A stretch of DNA of 64,000 nucleotides from Novosphingobium sp. CECT 9465 (GCF_920987055.1 NZ_CAKLBX010000001.1:3210501-3274500); one strand, 5' to 3'. Numbered from the stretch's first letter, positions 44,589 through 53,892 are shown. Numbers and translations: made by a program. The notes: generated from the letters alone by a model not told the origin.

Positions 44589-45235
44589 CGGATCGATGCC
44601 GCCCTGGCCGGCACCACGATGCGCAGGCGTTTGCCCGCCGTGGCAACGATACGCCCGCGCCATTCGTTGCCCGCCCCCTTCAATCGGGGGTGCCAGACTG
44701 TCACATCATAGGCACCGGGCGCAGGACCATCGATATCGGCCAGCCCGTTACCATCGGAGCGCGCCGCATAAGGCGATGAAACGATACGGATATAGCCACG
44801 CATCTGATCGTGGATATTGCAGCCCAGTACCACCGTGCCGGTGTTGTCAAAGCGGTGTGTGCGGGTCTGATCGCGGCCGTAGAGTTCAATCTTGAACTGG
44901 GCCGGCTTGGAAAAGCTGTAGATCGAATGGCGAACGGTATCGAGATTGGGAAAAGCGACGGTTGCCCCGCGCGCAACGATCAGTGTGCCTGGCACGAATG
45001 CGAGGTTGCGCTGCCCCATCGCGTTGCGCCACTTGAAGCTGACAGGCCGCGCGTCACCCGCAGGACGCGCGAGTTCAATAACGGCATCGCCCAGCGGCAT
45101 TCCTGACTGATCCACGACCTGAACCGGCAGAACAGATGGTGGAGCCGCCGACAGCAGCAGCGGCGCAGCAAGCAGGAATGCGATGCGCAAGGCAAGGATT
45201 CTGAAACGAGCAGCGAGATTCGCGGTGAGGATCAT
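44585..45235 (-). CDS. Cupredoxin-like / methylamine-utilisation-like exported protein
   Basis: A 216-aa protein with an N-terminal signal peptide (ALRIAFLLAAPLLLSAA). A carboxypeptidase-regulatory-like beta domain is interwoven with a plastocyanin-like site: FPNLDTVRHSIYSF gives the first His, and VLGCNIHDQMRGYI the Cys, second His and a Met, matching a type 1 copper site. The protein is therefore likely a periplasmic copper or redox protein. It overlaps the GGDEF/EAL gene by 4 bases. The start is the ATG at 45235. Similar proteins are annotated as methylamine utilisation proteins, without proof of that role. Confidence 0.75.
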   Translation of the reverse strand: MILTANLAARFRILALRIAFLLAAPLLLSAAPPSVLPVQVVDQSGMPLGDAVIELARPAGDARPVSFKWRNAMGQRNLAFVPGTLIVARGATVAFPNLDTVRHSIYSFSKPAQFKIELYGRDQTRTHRFDNTGTVVLGCNIHDQMRGYIRIVSSPYAARSDGNGLADIDGPAPGAYDVTVWHPRLKGAGNEWRGRIVATAGKRLRIVVPARAASIR

Positions 45236-45424
45236 GCCTTGTGGCTAGGGCTAACCCTTTAAAATTCCGTCAAAAACACCACTACACCCTTAACCTTTCC
45301 CTAACAGATCATGGTTAACATGAAGGGAGTTGGTTCCGTTTCCGAAGTATAACGAGGGCGTTTCGTGAGGCGATATTTGCAATTCCGACAGGACTCAACG
45401 CATACCTGTTTTCAATTCAAACCC

Positions 45425-46315
45425 ATGATTTCAATAACATGCATTGCCGCAGCCCTGATTGCCTCCACCCCCGCCCAAGCCGACCAACCCACACCGCCCT
45501 TGGCGGCAAATGCGCTGCTGGATGGCGGCAAGCTGATCCTGACCAACGGTGTCAGTACGGTGGAAGGAACAAGTGGCGGCGGGCTTTCGACATGGGCCAC
45601 CATCGCCGGTATGGGCACGAATCGCGCGATCGGGATTTCCGCCCACGTTACCGCGATCGAACTGCCTGACTATGGCTGGCAAAGCCACGGTGCATCGATC
45701 GGCATCAAGGACCGCCTCGAACTATCCTATGCGCGCCAGAGCTTTGATACGCGCAAGGTTGGCGCCGCGCTGGGGCTGGGCGAAGGATTCCGCTTCAATC
45801 AGGACGTGTTCGGCGCAAAGGTGCGGCTGGCGGGCGATGTCGTCTATGGTAGCCCCATCCTGCCGCAGATCAGCCTTGGTGTGCAACACAAGCGCAGCCT
45901 TGATTCCACGATCGTCAAGGCGGTCGGCGCGCGCGCAGCCGCTGGCACGGATTTCACCGCGAGTGCAACGAAGCTGTTCCTGTCGAAGAGCGTACTGGTG
46001 AACGCCACGGCCCGCCTGACCAATGCGAACCAGTTCGGGCTGCTGGGATTTGGTGGGGCCAACGGTGCGGACCGATCGGTCCAGTTCGAAGGATCGTTCG
46101 CCTACATGCTGTCTCCGCGCGTGGTGGTGGGCGGCGAATACCGCACCAGACCCGACAACCTGGCCATCGCGCGCGAGGATGACGCACACGACCTTTTCGT
46201 AGCCTGGGCGTTCACGCGCAACGCCACACTGACCGCCGCCTATGCCGATGTCGGCTCCATCGCCACGTTCGATGAACAGCGCGGTGCCTATGTTTCACTC
46301 CAGTTGGCTTTCTGA
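45425..46315 (+). CDS. DUF3034 family outer-membrane-like protein
   Basis: A 296-aa protein of the DUF3034 type. It has a signal peptide (ISITCIAAALIASTPAQA), then LLDGGKLILTNGVSTVEGTSGGGLSTWATIAG, which is the conserved N-terminal block. The remaining sequence alternates polar and hydrophobic residues and ends in Phe (VSLQLAF), as in outer-membrane beta-barrels. A GTG 20 codons upstream (45365) is an alternative start. It is divergent from the cupredoxin/c-di-GMP pair and 9 bases upstream of the globin gene. No biochemical function is known to me. Confidence 0.75.
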   Translation: MISITCIAAALIASTPAQADQPTPPLAANALLDGGKLILTNGVSTVEGTSGGGLSTWATIAGMGTNRAIGISAHVTAIELPDYGWQSHGASIGIKDRLELSYARQSFDTRKVGAALGLGEGFRFNQDVFGAKVRLAGDVVYGSPILPQISLGVQHKRSLDSTIVKAVGARAAAGTDFTASATKLFLSKSVLVNATARLTNANQFGLLGFGGANGADRSVQFEGSFAYMLSPRVVVGGEYRTRPDNLAIAREDDAHDLFVAWAFTRNATLTAAYADVGSIATFDEQRGAYVSLQLAF

Positions 46316-46324
46316 GGTGTTGCG

Positions 46325-46885
46325 ATGACCATTTTTCTGGCTCTTGCGCTGGCGATGGGCCAGCCCGTTGCGGCTGAACCGCAAGCCGCACCGCCGGCGG
46401 CAGAGGAATCCGTCGACTGGGACAAGGAATTCGGCGTTGAAAAGCGTGTGCCCGATCCGGTTACCGGCGAACTCCCGGTCGATCCCTACGCGCAATCCAA
46501 TGCCAATGCCGGAGCCGCTCCGTTCAAGGGCGAGGCGATGGCGCGCGCATTTGGCGGGCAGGACGGCATCAGGGCGATGGTCAGCCGGTTTGTCGAATTG
46601 AACACCACCGATCCCCGCATCAAGGCGATCTTCGAAAATCACGACATGGTGCGTCTGCGCCGCACCCTGTTCGAACAGGTCTGCTACATCGTCAACGCCG
46701 GGTGCGATTATACCGGACGCGACATGAAGGCTTCGCACAAGGGCCTGGGCACGACCCGCGCCGACATGAACGCGCTGGTCGAGAACCTCCAGCGGGCCAT
46801 GCGCGAACAGGGCATAGCTTTTGCCGCGCAGAATCGCCTTCTGGCGAAGCTGGCACCGATGGATCAAGACGTTCGCGAGCGGTGA
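46325..46885 (+). CDS. Group 1 truncated haemoglobin with signal peptide
   Basis: A 186-aa protein. The N-terminus MTIFLALALAMGQPVAAEP looks like a signal peptide, which is uncommon for truncated globins. The globin core is at residues about 75-180: FGGQDGIRAMVSRFVEL, RIKAIFENHD, LRRTLFEQVCYIVNAGCDYTG, and MKASHKGLG with the proximal His. It would bind O2 or NO, here in the periplasm. It lies 9 bases after the DUF3034 gene and forms an operon with it. Confidence 0.8.
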   Translation: MTIFLALALAMGQPVAAEPQAAPPAAEESVDWDKEFGVEKRVPDPVTGELPVDPYAQSNANAGAAPFKGEAMARAFGGQDGIRAMVSRFVELNTTDPRIKAIFENHDMVRLRRTLFEQVCYIVNAGCDYTGRDMKASHKGLGTTRADMNALVENLQRAMREQGIAFAAQNRLLAKLAPMDQDVRER

Positions 46886-46894
46886 GGAACCGCG

Positions 46895-49093
46895 TCAGGC
46901 CTCGTATGGCAGCGAACGCACACGCTTTCCGGTCAAGCTGCTGATCGCGTTGGCAACCGCGGCGATGGCAGGTGGCATAGCCGGTTCGCCCAGCCCGGTT
47001 GGCGGATTGTCGGTCTTTACCATCGATATTTCGATGGGCGGCACCACATCGATCCGGGGCAGAGTGTAGGCATCGAAATTCGCCACCTGCACCTGGCCGC
47101 CGCTGATCGGAACCTTCAGCCCGGAAATGACGTGCCCCATGCCTTCGATCATGGAACCGCGAATCTGCTGCTCCGCGTTCAGCGGGTTGATGATCGTGCT
47201 GCCGATATCGCCGGCGAGCCACATCTTGGTGACCTTGATCGCCCCATCGACCTGCGCGCAATCGGCGATGACGGCGAAGTAGCCGAGGTGGCTGAAGTAA
47301 AAGCCGAATCCGCGCCCTTTGACTTGCGCGTCCTTCCAGCCTGCAATTCTCATCGCTTCACGCGTAACTGCGGCGGCCCGGCCAGTGTGAAAGGCAGGAG
47401 GCTGCCACATGTCCGGCACACCGGGAAGCTTCGGCGGCACAACAAGCCGGGATTCGCCCAGCAGATCGAGCATGAACACCGGCAGGGACTTGCCCGCCGC
47501 GCCCGCAACCTCATCGAGGAAGGCCTGCGTCGCAAAGGCGAGCGCATTCGATCCCGGCGCGCGAAGCCAGCCCAGCGGAATGTTGCTTTCCAGCACGGTC
47601 GTTCCGAGATCGGCATTGGGAACGAGATTGACCGGAACCAGATCGGACGGGAGTTCAGCACCACGGCCAGGTTCTCCCTTTGCGCCGAAGGTGACAAGGT
47701 GCGTGCGGAACGCCACCAGTTTGCCCCCGGCATCAAGCCCGGCGTCGAGCTTGTGAAAACCCGCCGGGCGAAAGAAATCGAGCTTGAAGTCTTCCTCCCG
47801 TTCAAGGATCAGCTTGACCGGCACCCCCGGAACCTCGCGCGCGATCGCTCCTGCAAAGATCATGAAGTCGCTCTGCAAGCGCCGCCCGAAGCCTCCGCCG
47901 ATACGGGTAACATTGACGGTCACTGCATCAGGCGCCAGCCCCATTGCCTTTGCGACAAGGTCTTTGCCCTCGTTCGGCATCTGGCTCGGCGCCCACAATT
48001 CCAGCTTGCCGTCCTTGAATTGCGCGGTGCAGTTCTGCGGCTCAAGCGTGGCGTGCGAAAGAAACGGATAGCTGTATTCGGCACTGACCACCTTGGCCGC
48101 CTTGGCCAGCGCTGCGCCAACATCGCCTTCCGTGCGGATCGATGCCGTCGGTTTGCCAGCAAAAGCCGCCTTGGCAGCGGCGGCAAATGCAGCGTCGGAA
48201 TGCTTTTCGCGCCCGCCGTTGTCCCACTCGACCATAACCAGCTTGCGCGCCTCGCTGGCGGTCCACCAGCTGTCCGCCACGATGGCCAGCGCATCGACCA
48301 GGGCATCATCATGGCCAAGCTGGCGCAGCGCCACGACCTTGCGCACACCGGGCAAGCTCAGCGCCTTGGCTGCATCATGGCTCTTGAGCGTGGCCCCGCG
48401 CACTGGCGCCGTCAACAGCGCGGCATGAATCATGCCGGGCAAAACCGTATCGACACCGAACAGCGGCTTGCCCGCCACGATGGCCGGGGTATCCGGCCCG
48501 CGCACGGGCTGACCGATGATCGAGAACCTGGCCGGGTCCTTCAGCGTCAGCGCCGATGCGTCAGGCACAGCTTCCTTCGCCGCCGCCTGCGCCAGCGCGG
48601 CGTAAGGGGCGCGACGGCCCGATGCGGTGTGGATTACTTCGCCCTTGGCGGTCGACAGCTCTGCAACCGGAACACGCCACTGTTTTGCCGCCGCCGCAAC
48701 AATCATCGCCCTGGCGGTAGCCCCGGCCTGCCGCATCGGCATCCAGTTCATCGGCGTGGACATGCTGCCACCGGCGAATTGTTCGCCGAAACGCGCCTGA
48801 TCGGCCACCGCCTGATCGATACGCACGGCAGACCATGCCACATCGAGTTCTTCGGCAATCAGCATCGGCATCATGGCTTTGACGCCCTGACCTATTTCCG
48901 GGTTCTTGGAGGTGATCGTCACGCTGCCATCGGCGTTGATGCGGACGTATGCATTCAGCCCGGTTGAAGCGCTTGCGGCCATCTTGCCTTGCGCCGCTGC
49001 GAATTCGATGTCGAACGCCAGCGCGCCGCCCGTGGCGAGCATGGCCTTGAGCACGAAGCGACGGTTGCCCGCCAGGATTGCCCGATCAGACAT
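46895..49093 (-). CDS. Molybdopterin-binding aldehyde/xanthine dehydrogenase-family large subunit (IorB-like)
   Basis: A 732-aa molybdenum hydroxylase subunit. The N-terminus carries a twin-arginine-like signal (GNRRFVLKAMLATGGALAF). Motifs include NPEIGQGVKAMMPMLIAEELD, GGSMSTP, GGFGRRLQSDF, LGWLRAPGSNALAFATQAFLDE and GLGEPAMPP, typical of isoquinoline 1-oxidoreductase beta subunits. It uses a Mo-cytosine dinucleotide cofactor to hydroxylate N-heterocycles or aldehydes (family knowledge). It overlaps the 2Fe-2S subunit gene by 8 bases. The cytochrome b561 gene across the divergent promoter could be an electron partner. The substrate is not proven. Confidence 0.85.
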   Translation of the reverse strand: MSDRAILAGNRRFVLKAMLATGGALAFDIEFAAAQGKMAASASTGLNAYVRINADGSVTITSKNPEIGQGVKAMMPMLIAEELDVAWSAVRIDQAVADQARFGEQFAGGSMSTPMNWMPMRQAGATARAMIVAAAAKQWRVPVAELSTAKGEVIHTASGRRAPYAALAQAAAKEAVPDASALTLKDPARFSIIGQPVRGPDTPAIVAGKPLFGVDTVLPGMIHAALLTAPVRGATLKSHDAAKALSLPGVRKVVALRQLGHDDALVDALAIVADSWWTASEARKLVMVEWDNGGREKHSDAAFAAAAKAAFAGKPTASIRTEGDVGAALAKAAKVVSAEYSYPFLSHATLEPQNCTAQFKDGKLELWAPSQMPNEGKDLVAKAMGLAPDAVTVNVTRIGGGFGRRLQSDFMIFAGAIAREVPGVPVKLILEREEDFKLDFFRPAGFHKLDAGLDAGGKLVAFRTHLVTFGAKGEPGRGAELPSDLVPVNLVPNADLGTTVLESNIPLGWLRAPGSNALAFATQAFLDEVAGAAGKSLPVFMLDLLGESRLVVPPKLPGVPDMWQPPAFHTGRAAAVTREAMRIAGWKDAQVKGRGFGFYFSHLGYFAVIADCAQVDGAIKVTKMWLAGDIGSTIINPLNAEQQIRGSMIEGMGHVISGLKVPISGGQVQVANFDAYTLPRIDVVPPIEISMVKTDNPPTGLGEPAMPPAIAAVANAISSLTGKRVRSLPYEA

Positions 49094-49565
49094 TCGCGCC
49101 TCCTGAAACTTTCTGGCCCGATGCCTTCTTTATGGCATCACGAATCCGGTGATAGGTGCTGCAACGGCACAGGTTTCCGGCCATGGCTGCATCGATCTCG
49201 TCGTCTTTCGGCGCCGGATTGCTCTCAAGCAGCGCTACCGCACTCATGATCTGTCCGGCCTGGCAATAACCGCACTGGGGCACGTCAAGATCGATCCAGG
49301 CTTCGCTCACCGTCTTGCCGACAGGGCTGGCAGCAACGCCTTCGATCGTTGTGATCGCAGCCGTTCCAACCGAATCCAGCGGAGTGATGCAGGCGCGGAT
49401 CGCCTGACCATCCATCAATACCGTACAGGCACCGCACAGGCCCTGCCCGCAACCGAACTTTGGGCCGACATAGCCGATGTCCTCGCGCAGGACCCACAGC
49501 AGCGGCTTTTGTCCAGGCGCGTCGACCTCGCGGGCCTGCCCGTTGACCTTGAGCACGGTCTTCAT
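49086..49565 (-). CDS. 2Fe-2S subunit of a molybdenum hydroxylase (IorA-like)
   Basis: A 159-aa ferredoxin-type subunit. The plant-type cluster is FGCGQGLCGACTVLMDG, and the second cluster has CGYCQAGQIM and NLCRCSTYHRI. The length and both clusters match IorA/CoxS subunits. Start at the ATG at 49565 (MKTVLK). It is cotranscribed with the large subunit (8-base overlap). No FAD subunit is present, as expected for Ior-type enzymes that pass electrons to a cytochrome. Confidence 0.88.
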   Translation of the reverse strand: MKTVLKVNGQAREVDAPGQKPLLWVLREDIGYVGPKFGCGQGLCGACTVLMDGQAIRACITPLDSVGTAAITTIEGVAASPVGKTVSEAWIDLDVPQCGYCQAGQIMSAVALLESNPAPKDDEIDAAMAGNLCRCSTYHRIRDAIKKASGQKVSGGANV

Positions 49566-49776
49566 CTCAAATCCCCTTGAAGCAGGTCGCATCGCGCCCG
49601 CAGAAACGCGTTTTGAAGGCAAGCCATGCTTCGCGCAACCCCTGCCAAAACACAGGTCCGCCTTTGTTCGTATCCTTGCTTGTATCCCTGCCCGTGCCCG
49701 TGCCCATGCATTGTCCGCAATTGCATTGAATCCGCTTTGCTACCATCGTCTGCCAGCGACAAGGCAGGAGCAAGGG
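49566..49776. promoter_or_regulatory. Divergent promoter region of ior-like and cytochrome b561 genes
   Basis: 211 bases between divergent genes. It contains a short run of CCCGTG/CCCATG hexamers (about 49688-49712). AAGGCAGGAGCAAGGG precedes the ATG at 49777 and provides the ribosome-binding site. No clear operator was found. Confidence 0.4.
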
Positions 49777-51039
49777 ATGACGGAACAGCGCTATTCAAAC
49801 ACCGCGATTGCCCTGCACTGGACCATCGCGGCGTTGCTGGCGTTCCAGCTGGGGCTTGGCTGGCGCATGGTCGATCTGGAGAATGCCGGTGCAATGTACG
49901 CGCCGTTCCAGTTGCACAAGAGCATCGGCATCCTGATCCTGATGTTGAGCCTTGCCCGCGTTATCGTGCGCTTCACGGCGCCCCGCCCGACGGCGGCAGC
50001 GGGCGGATGGGGCGGAATGCTGGCATCGGTCGTTCACGGCGGGCTTTATGTCTTCATGCTGGGCGGCCCGCTGACCGGATGGGCACTGGTCTCGACCGCG
50101 AAGATTTCGCTGCCGACACGGCTGTTCGGCACGGTGCCATGGCCGCATCTGCCGCTGGGCGCGGGCTGGCATGAACCTGCGGAAAACGTGCACAGCCTGC
50201 TCGGCGTGGTCGGCGCGGCGTTGATCGTGCTGCATGTGGCGGGCGCGCTACGCCACCATCTGGGCCGCCAGGCAGAGCCGAACGTACTGGGGCGCATGCT
50301 TCCAGCAGCCCGCCCCGCACGTGCCGGCCTTGGCTGGGGCATTGCCGCTGCTGCTGCCCTGGGGGTGGCGTTCGCGCTTCCATGGCTGATCTATACCGCG
50401 CGAGCGCCAGTGCCGGTCATGCCGCTGCCGCCGTCCAGCATTGCGGCGCCTGACGAAGCTGCGGCCACGCAAGCCGCGCCCGAACCGTCCGCGTCTGCCG
50501 GCAACACCAGCGCCTCCGCCCCGGCCGAAGAAGAGAGCGCTCCTCCGGGCTGGCAAGTGCTGCCGGGCGGCACACTGGCTTTTCAGGCCACCGTCAACGG
50601 CGAAACGGTGGACGGCACCTTCGGCGGCTGGAGCGCCGACATCGTGTTTGATCCCGCGCAGCCGGAGACCGGATCGATCGCTGTGCGCATCCCGCTGCTC
50701 TCGGTATCGAGCGGTGACGACACGCGCGATACCATGCTGAAGGGCGAGGACTTCTTGGGCACCGGAACCGCGACGGCGCAATTTCGCTCCACTTCGATCA
50801 GGCCCAGCGGGCCGGGCCGGTTCGTGGCTGCCGGAACGCTGGCGATCAATGGCGTAAAGCGCCCGCTAAGCCTTGCATTCGGGCTGAAAGTTGCCGGGAA
50901 CAAGGCTCGCGCCGAAGGCAGCACAACCCTGGATCGTACCGCGTTCGGCGTTGGCAAGGGGCAATGGGCAGACACGGGCCAGATCGCCGGTCCCGTGAAG
51001 ATTTCTTTCGCCTTCGATGCGCGGCGCGGCGAAAAATAG
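49777..51039 (+). CDS. Cytochrome b561 fused to a YceI-like lipid-binding domain
   Basis: A 420-aa fusion. Residues 1-190 are a four-helix cytochrome b561 (TAIALHWTIAALLAFQLGLGW, FQLHKSIGILILMLSLARV, GGLYVFMLGGPLTGW, HSLLGVVGAALIVLHVAGALRHH), with heme-ligand His residues. A fifth TM is at about 205-225. A Pro/Ala-rich linker (225-270) leads to a YceI domain (GTLAFQATVNGETVDGTFGGWSADIVFDP, ending FAFDARRGEK) in the periplasm. YceI domains bind isoprenoid or fatty ligands, so the protein may shuttle quinone-like molecules or electrons. It is divergent from the molybdenum hydroxylase genes. Confidence 0.86.
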   Translation: MTEQRYSNTAIALHWTIAALLAFQLGLGWRMVDLENAGAMYAPFQLHKSIGILILMLSLARVIVRFTAPRPTAAAGGWGGMLASVVHGGLYVFMLGGPLTGWALVSTAKISLPTRLFGTVPWPHLPLGAGWHEPAENVHSLLGVVGAALIVLHVAGALRHHLGRQAEPNVLGRMLPAARPARAGLGWGIAAAAALGVAFALPWLIYTARAPVPVMPLPPSSIAAPDEAAATQAAPEPSASAGNTSASAPAEEESAPPGWQVLPGGTLAFQATVNGETVDGTFGGWSADIVFDPAQPETGSIAVRIPLLSVSSGDDTRDTMLKGEDFLGTGTATAQFRSTSIRPSGPGRFVAAGTLAINGVKRPLSLAFGLKVAGNKARAEGSTTLDRTAFGVGKGQWADTGQIAGPVKISFAFDARRGEK

Positions 51040-51051
51040 AAGACGCGCGGG

Positions 51052-52023
51052 TCAGCCGTCCGCGTCCGCTGCCGAAAGAACCGCGCCGACATGGGCCAGG
51101 CCACGGCGCGAGGCGAGCGCTTCCTGCCGATGGCGTTCCCGTGCCGATGCGCGCTGCTGCGCCGTCCGTTCACCATGGCAGGCAGGGCAACTCACCCCCT
51201 CTTCGTACAGCGGGGAGCGGCGGCCTTCGGGACTGACCGGGCGGCGGCAGCAAAAGCACAAGCTGTGCGATCCTTCGACAAGGCCGTGGCCCACCGTCAC
51301 CCGCTGATCGAACACGAAGCATTCGCCGCGCCACAGGCTGGTTTCTTCCGGTACGGTTTCCAGATATTTCAGAATGCCGCCCTTGAGGTGATAGACCTCG
51401 TCGATGCCTTCCTGCTTGAGGAATGCGGTCGATTTTTCGCAACGGATGCCCCCGGTGCAGAACATCGCCACTTTCGGCGGCTTGCCTTCGCCCAGCAGGC
51501 GTTCGCGCTCTTGCCGGAACCATGCGGGAAAATCGCGGAAGCTGGCGGTCTTCGGGTCGATCGCGCGTTCGAACGTGCCGACTGCCACTTCATAATCGTT
51601 GCGCGTATCAATCACGATCGTGCCGGGATCAGCGATAAGCGCGTTCCAGTCCTGCGGGTCGACATAAGTGCCCACGCTGGCACGCGGATCGATGTCCGGC
51701 TCGCCCATCGTCACGATTTCCCGCTTGAGGCGCACTTTCATCCGGTGGAACGGCATCGTGGCGGCGCTGGAGAGCTTCACGTCCACCTCGGCGCAATCAG
51801 GCAAAGCGCGGATATGGCTGAGGACCGCCGCAACACCTTCGGGCGTACCCGCAATCGTGCCGTTGATGCCTTCGCGCGCCAGCAGCAAGGTGCCGCGCAC
51901 CCCATAGTCGCGGCACATGCGGTCAAGCGGGTCACGCAAGGCCGCGCAATCGTCAAAGCGGGTAAAGCGGTACAGCGCGGCCACGGTAACCGGGTCGTGC
52001 GACAGGCGATGGGGGATATTCAT
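51052..52023 (-). CDS. trhO: tRNA uridine(34) hydroxylase TrhO (rhodanese-related)
   Basis: A 323-aa YceA/TrhO protein. The N-terminal ferredoxin-like domain has [20 protein letters not shown]. The rhodanese domain has [15 protein letters not shown] and the active loop [11 protein letters not shown]-terminal Cys-rich region (CFCCRRP and CPACHG) is present. TrhO makes 5-hydroxyuridine at position 34 of certain tRNAs (family knowledge). Start at the ATG at 52023 (MNIPHR). It is convergent with the cytochrome b561 gene. A housekeeping gene, suggesting this part is core chromosome. Confidence 0.9.
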   Translation of the reverse strand: MNIPHRLSHDPVTVAALYRFTRFDDCAALRDPLDRMCRDYGVRGTLLLAREGINGTIAGTPEGVAAVLSHIRALPDCAEVDVKLSSAATMPFHRMKVRLKREIVTMGEPDIDPRASVGTYVDPQDWNALIADPGTIVIDTRNDYEVAVGTFERAIDPKTASFRDFPAWFRQERERLLGEGKPPKVAMFCTGGIRCEKSTAFLKQEGIDEVYHLKGGILKYLETVPEETSLWRGECFVFDQRVTVGHGLVEGSHSLCFCCRRPVSPEGRRSPLYEEGVSCPACHGERTAQQRASARERHRQEALASRRGLAHVGAVLSAADADG

Positions 52024-52095
52024 GCTCGCCCCATAGCGCGCGTTCGCCAAAGTGTCAGCCTGCCAACAGCCGATACCGTGTCGGACGATCCTTGT

Positions 52096-52893
52096 TCAGG
52101 CCGCGGATGATTGGGGGACGCCCGCCTCCACCGACACGCTTTGGCTGTTCATGACCATCGGTCCGAACGCCGTCAGGAAAGCCACGTCCGCGGCATCGCG
52201 CCCGATCCCGATCTTGGCCATGTCGCTTTCCTTGGCCATTCCGGTCGAATCAACCAGATGCCATGTGCCGCCAATAAATATCTCGGCAACGGCGTGGAAG
52301 TCCGGCGGTGTGACGCCAAGAGCATATACACTGGCGATCCGGGCGGGAATTCCGGCCGCGCGGGCCAGCGTGATCATCAGGTGCGCGTAATCGCGGCATA
52401 TGCCCTGCCCGCTGTGGAATGTGTCGACAGCAGTGGTTTCTGCGTTGCTGGCCCCAGGCACATAGGCAAGATGGTTCGAAATCCAGTCCCGGATCGCCAC
52501 GATCTTGGCCCCGCCTTCCAGCATGCCGAATGTATCTTCGACAAACGCGAGGAATTGATTGGAGGGACAGTAGCGCGATGGGAAAAGGTACTGGACGGTT
52601 TCGCCGGGCAACTGATGCGGGGGGACTGCGGGCAAATCCTCACAACTATCGAGAATGCGGTTGATCGTCACATCCGCGCGATAATCGACAAGGCATTGGC
52701 CCTGCATGCGCAGCCAGATACGTTCGCCAATGTTGTCCTGCGCCGGAACGCGCGCAAAATGCTCGCCCGGTGTAATCGTGATATGGGCATTCTCGATCGT
52801 CTGCTCTGGAATTGCTGCCGCTTCCAGCTGAAGCAGTACGTCGCAGGTGCGCTCGAACCAGTAGTCAAGCTGCACATGGATGTGAAGACTCAC
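52096..52893 (-). CDS. Transglutaminase-like protein
   Basis: A 265-aa protein with a C-terminal transglutaminase-like core. The Cys-His-Asp triad is visible: GICRDYAHLMITLARAAGIPAR (Cys), DFHAVAEIFI (His) and WHLVDSTG (Asp). The first 120 residues form a beta-rich domain as in related proteins. The start is a GTG at 52893 (VSLHIHVQ) with AAGGAAT upstream; longer readings are less convincing. It is the last gene of a minus-strand set 52-59.8 kb, 123 bases after the next gene. It probably acts as a peptidase or amide-forming enzyme in the system described under the ATP-grasp protein. Confidence 0.8.
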   Translation of the reverse strand: MSLHIHVQLDYWFERTCDVLLQLEAAAIPEQTIENAHITITPGEHFARVPAQDNIGERIWLRMQGQCLVDYRADVTINRILDSCEDLPAVPPHQLPGETVQYLFPSRYCPSNQFLAFVEDTFGMLEGGAKIVAIRDWISNHLAYVPGASNAETTAVDTFHSGQGICRDYAHLMITLARAAGIPARIASVYALGVTPPDFHAVAEIFIGGTWHLVDSTGMAKESDMAKIGIGRDAADVAFLTAFGPMVMNSQSVSVEAGVPQSSAA

Positions 52894-53016
52894 GAGGGAT
52901 ATTCCTTCCGGGTGAAGCAGCCTGCGGGCACCAGGGCTTTCGCGACGAGAACCTGCGACACGGCGTTTCGTTTCCGGCATGCCGAAATTTCCGCGTTTCC
53001 CCCAGATCAACCGGCG

Positions 53017-53892
53017 TTAGAGCGGGCTGACATCGACCGAAACTTTCAGCTGCTGTCCTGACTGTCCGTGGAAAACGCCGTCGATCGGAGCGACATCGGC
53101 ATAGTCCCTGCCCATCGCCGTGAAGATGTGATCATGGTGGGCCACAACGTTGTTCGTGGGATCGAAGCCTACCCAGCCAAGTTCCTGCCCGCACCACAGA
53201 TTCACCCAGGCATGGCTTGCGTCTGCTCCGATCAGCCGCCGGGAGCCGGGTGGCGGGTTCGTTCGCAGATAGCCACTGACGTAAGCCGCAGGAATTCCGT
53301 GGGCACGAAAGGCAATGATCATGATCTGCGCAAAGTCCTGACAAACCCCACGCTTTTTCCGAAATGCCTCGATGGGTGGAGTATCGACCCGCGTTGCCTT
53401 GCCGTCGAACCTGAATTCGGCATAAATCGCCTGCATCAAGGCAATCCCGGCCGCCACCACAGGCTGGCTTCCGTTAATGAACGCCCTGGCCCATGATGCT
53501 ATTTCAGGCTCTGGATGCACCATTCGGGTCGAGAACAGATACCGCGCGGGGCCGTATTCCGACAAATCACGGAGCAGTAGCGCGGCGCTGCGTACCTGAT
53601 CGACCGTTGGTCCCAGGTTTGCGCCAACTTTGGCGATTCCCGAATTGTCGATCACGAAATCGCTCTCGATGCTGAGCTGGGAAATCGGTTCCTTCAACAC
53701 GATCCGGCTGTTGTTGACCACGAAGGGACCGGACTCTTCGACGATTGTCGCCGGGGCGGGACGGATCACAAGGCGATAGTCTGTCAGGATCTGGCCGGGC
53801 CATACCGCCGGCTTCAAGCGCAAGTTGAAACGCGCTTGCCGAATAATCGAGGAATAGCGAATCTCGGTAACGTGTCGAACTTCGTAGATCAT
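53017..53892 (-). CDS. Transglutaminase-like protein with N-terminal bacterial domain
   Basis: A 291-aa protein. YEVRHVTEIRYSSIIRQARFNLRLKP is the N-terminal beta domain typical of the family. The catalytic core has GVCQDFAQIMIIAFRAHGIPAAYVSGY (Cys), ASHAWVNLWC (His) and WVGFDPTNN (Asp). Its ATG overlaps the ATP-grasp/alpha-E stop by 4 bases, so they are coupled. The family commonly lies beside circularly permuted ATP-grasp and alpha-E proteins. The substrate is unknown. Confidence 0.85.
   Translation of the reverse strand: MIYEVRHVTEIRYSSIIRQARFNLRLKPAVWPGQILTDYRLVIRPAPATIVEESGPFVVNNSRIVLKEPISQLSIESDFVIDNSGIAKVGANLGPTVDQVRSAALLLRDLSEYGPARYLFSTRMVHPEPEIASWARAFINGSQPVVAAGIALMQAIYAEFRFDGKATRVDTPPIEAFRKKRGVCQDFAQIMIIAFRAHGIPAAYVSGYLRTNPPPGSRRLIGADASHAWVNLWCGQELGWVGFDPTNNVVAHHDHIFTAMGRDYADVAPIDGVFHGQSGQQLKVSVDVSPL

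Noticed and set aside
47132-48967. 611-codon open frame antisense to the molybdenum hydroxylase
   Set aside because: It is rich in Arg/His/Gln typical of shadow frames and lies opposite a well-supported gene.
49688-49712. CCCGTG/CCCATG short repeats considered as a CRISPR or satellite
   Set aside because: Only a few hexamers without spacers; a simple-sequence run in a promoter region.
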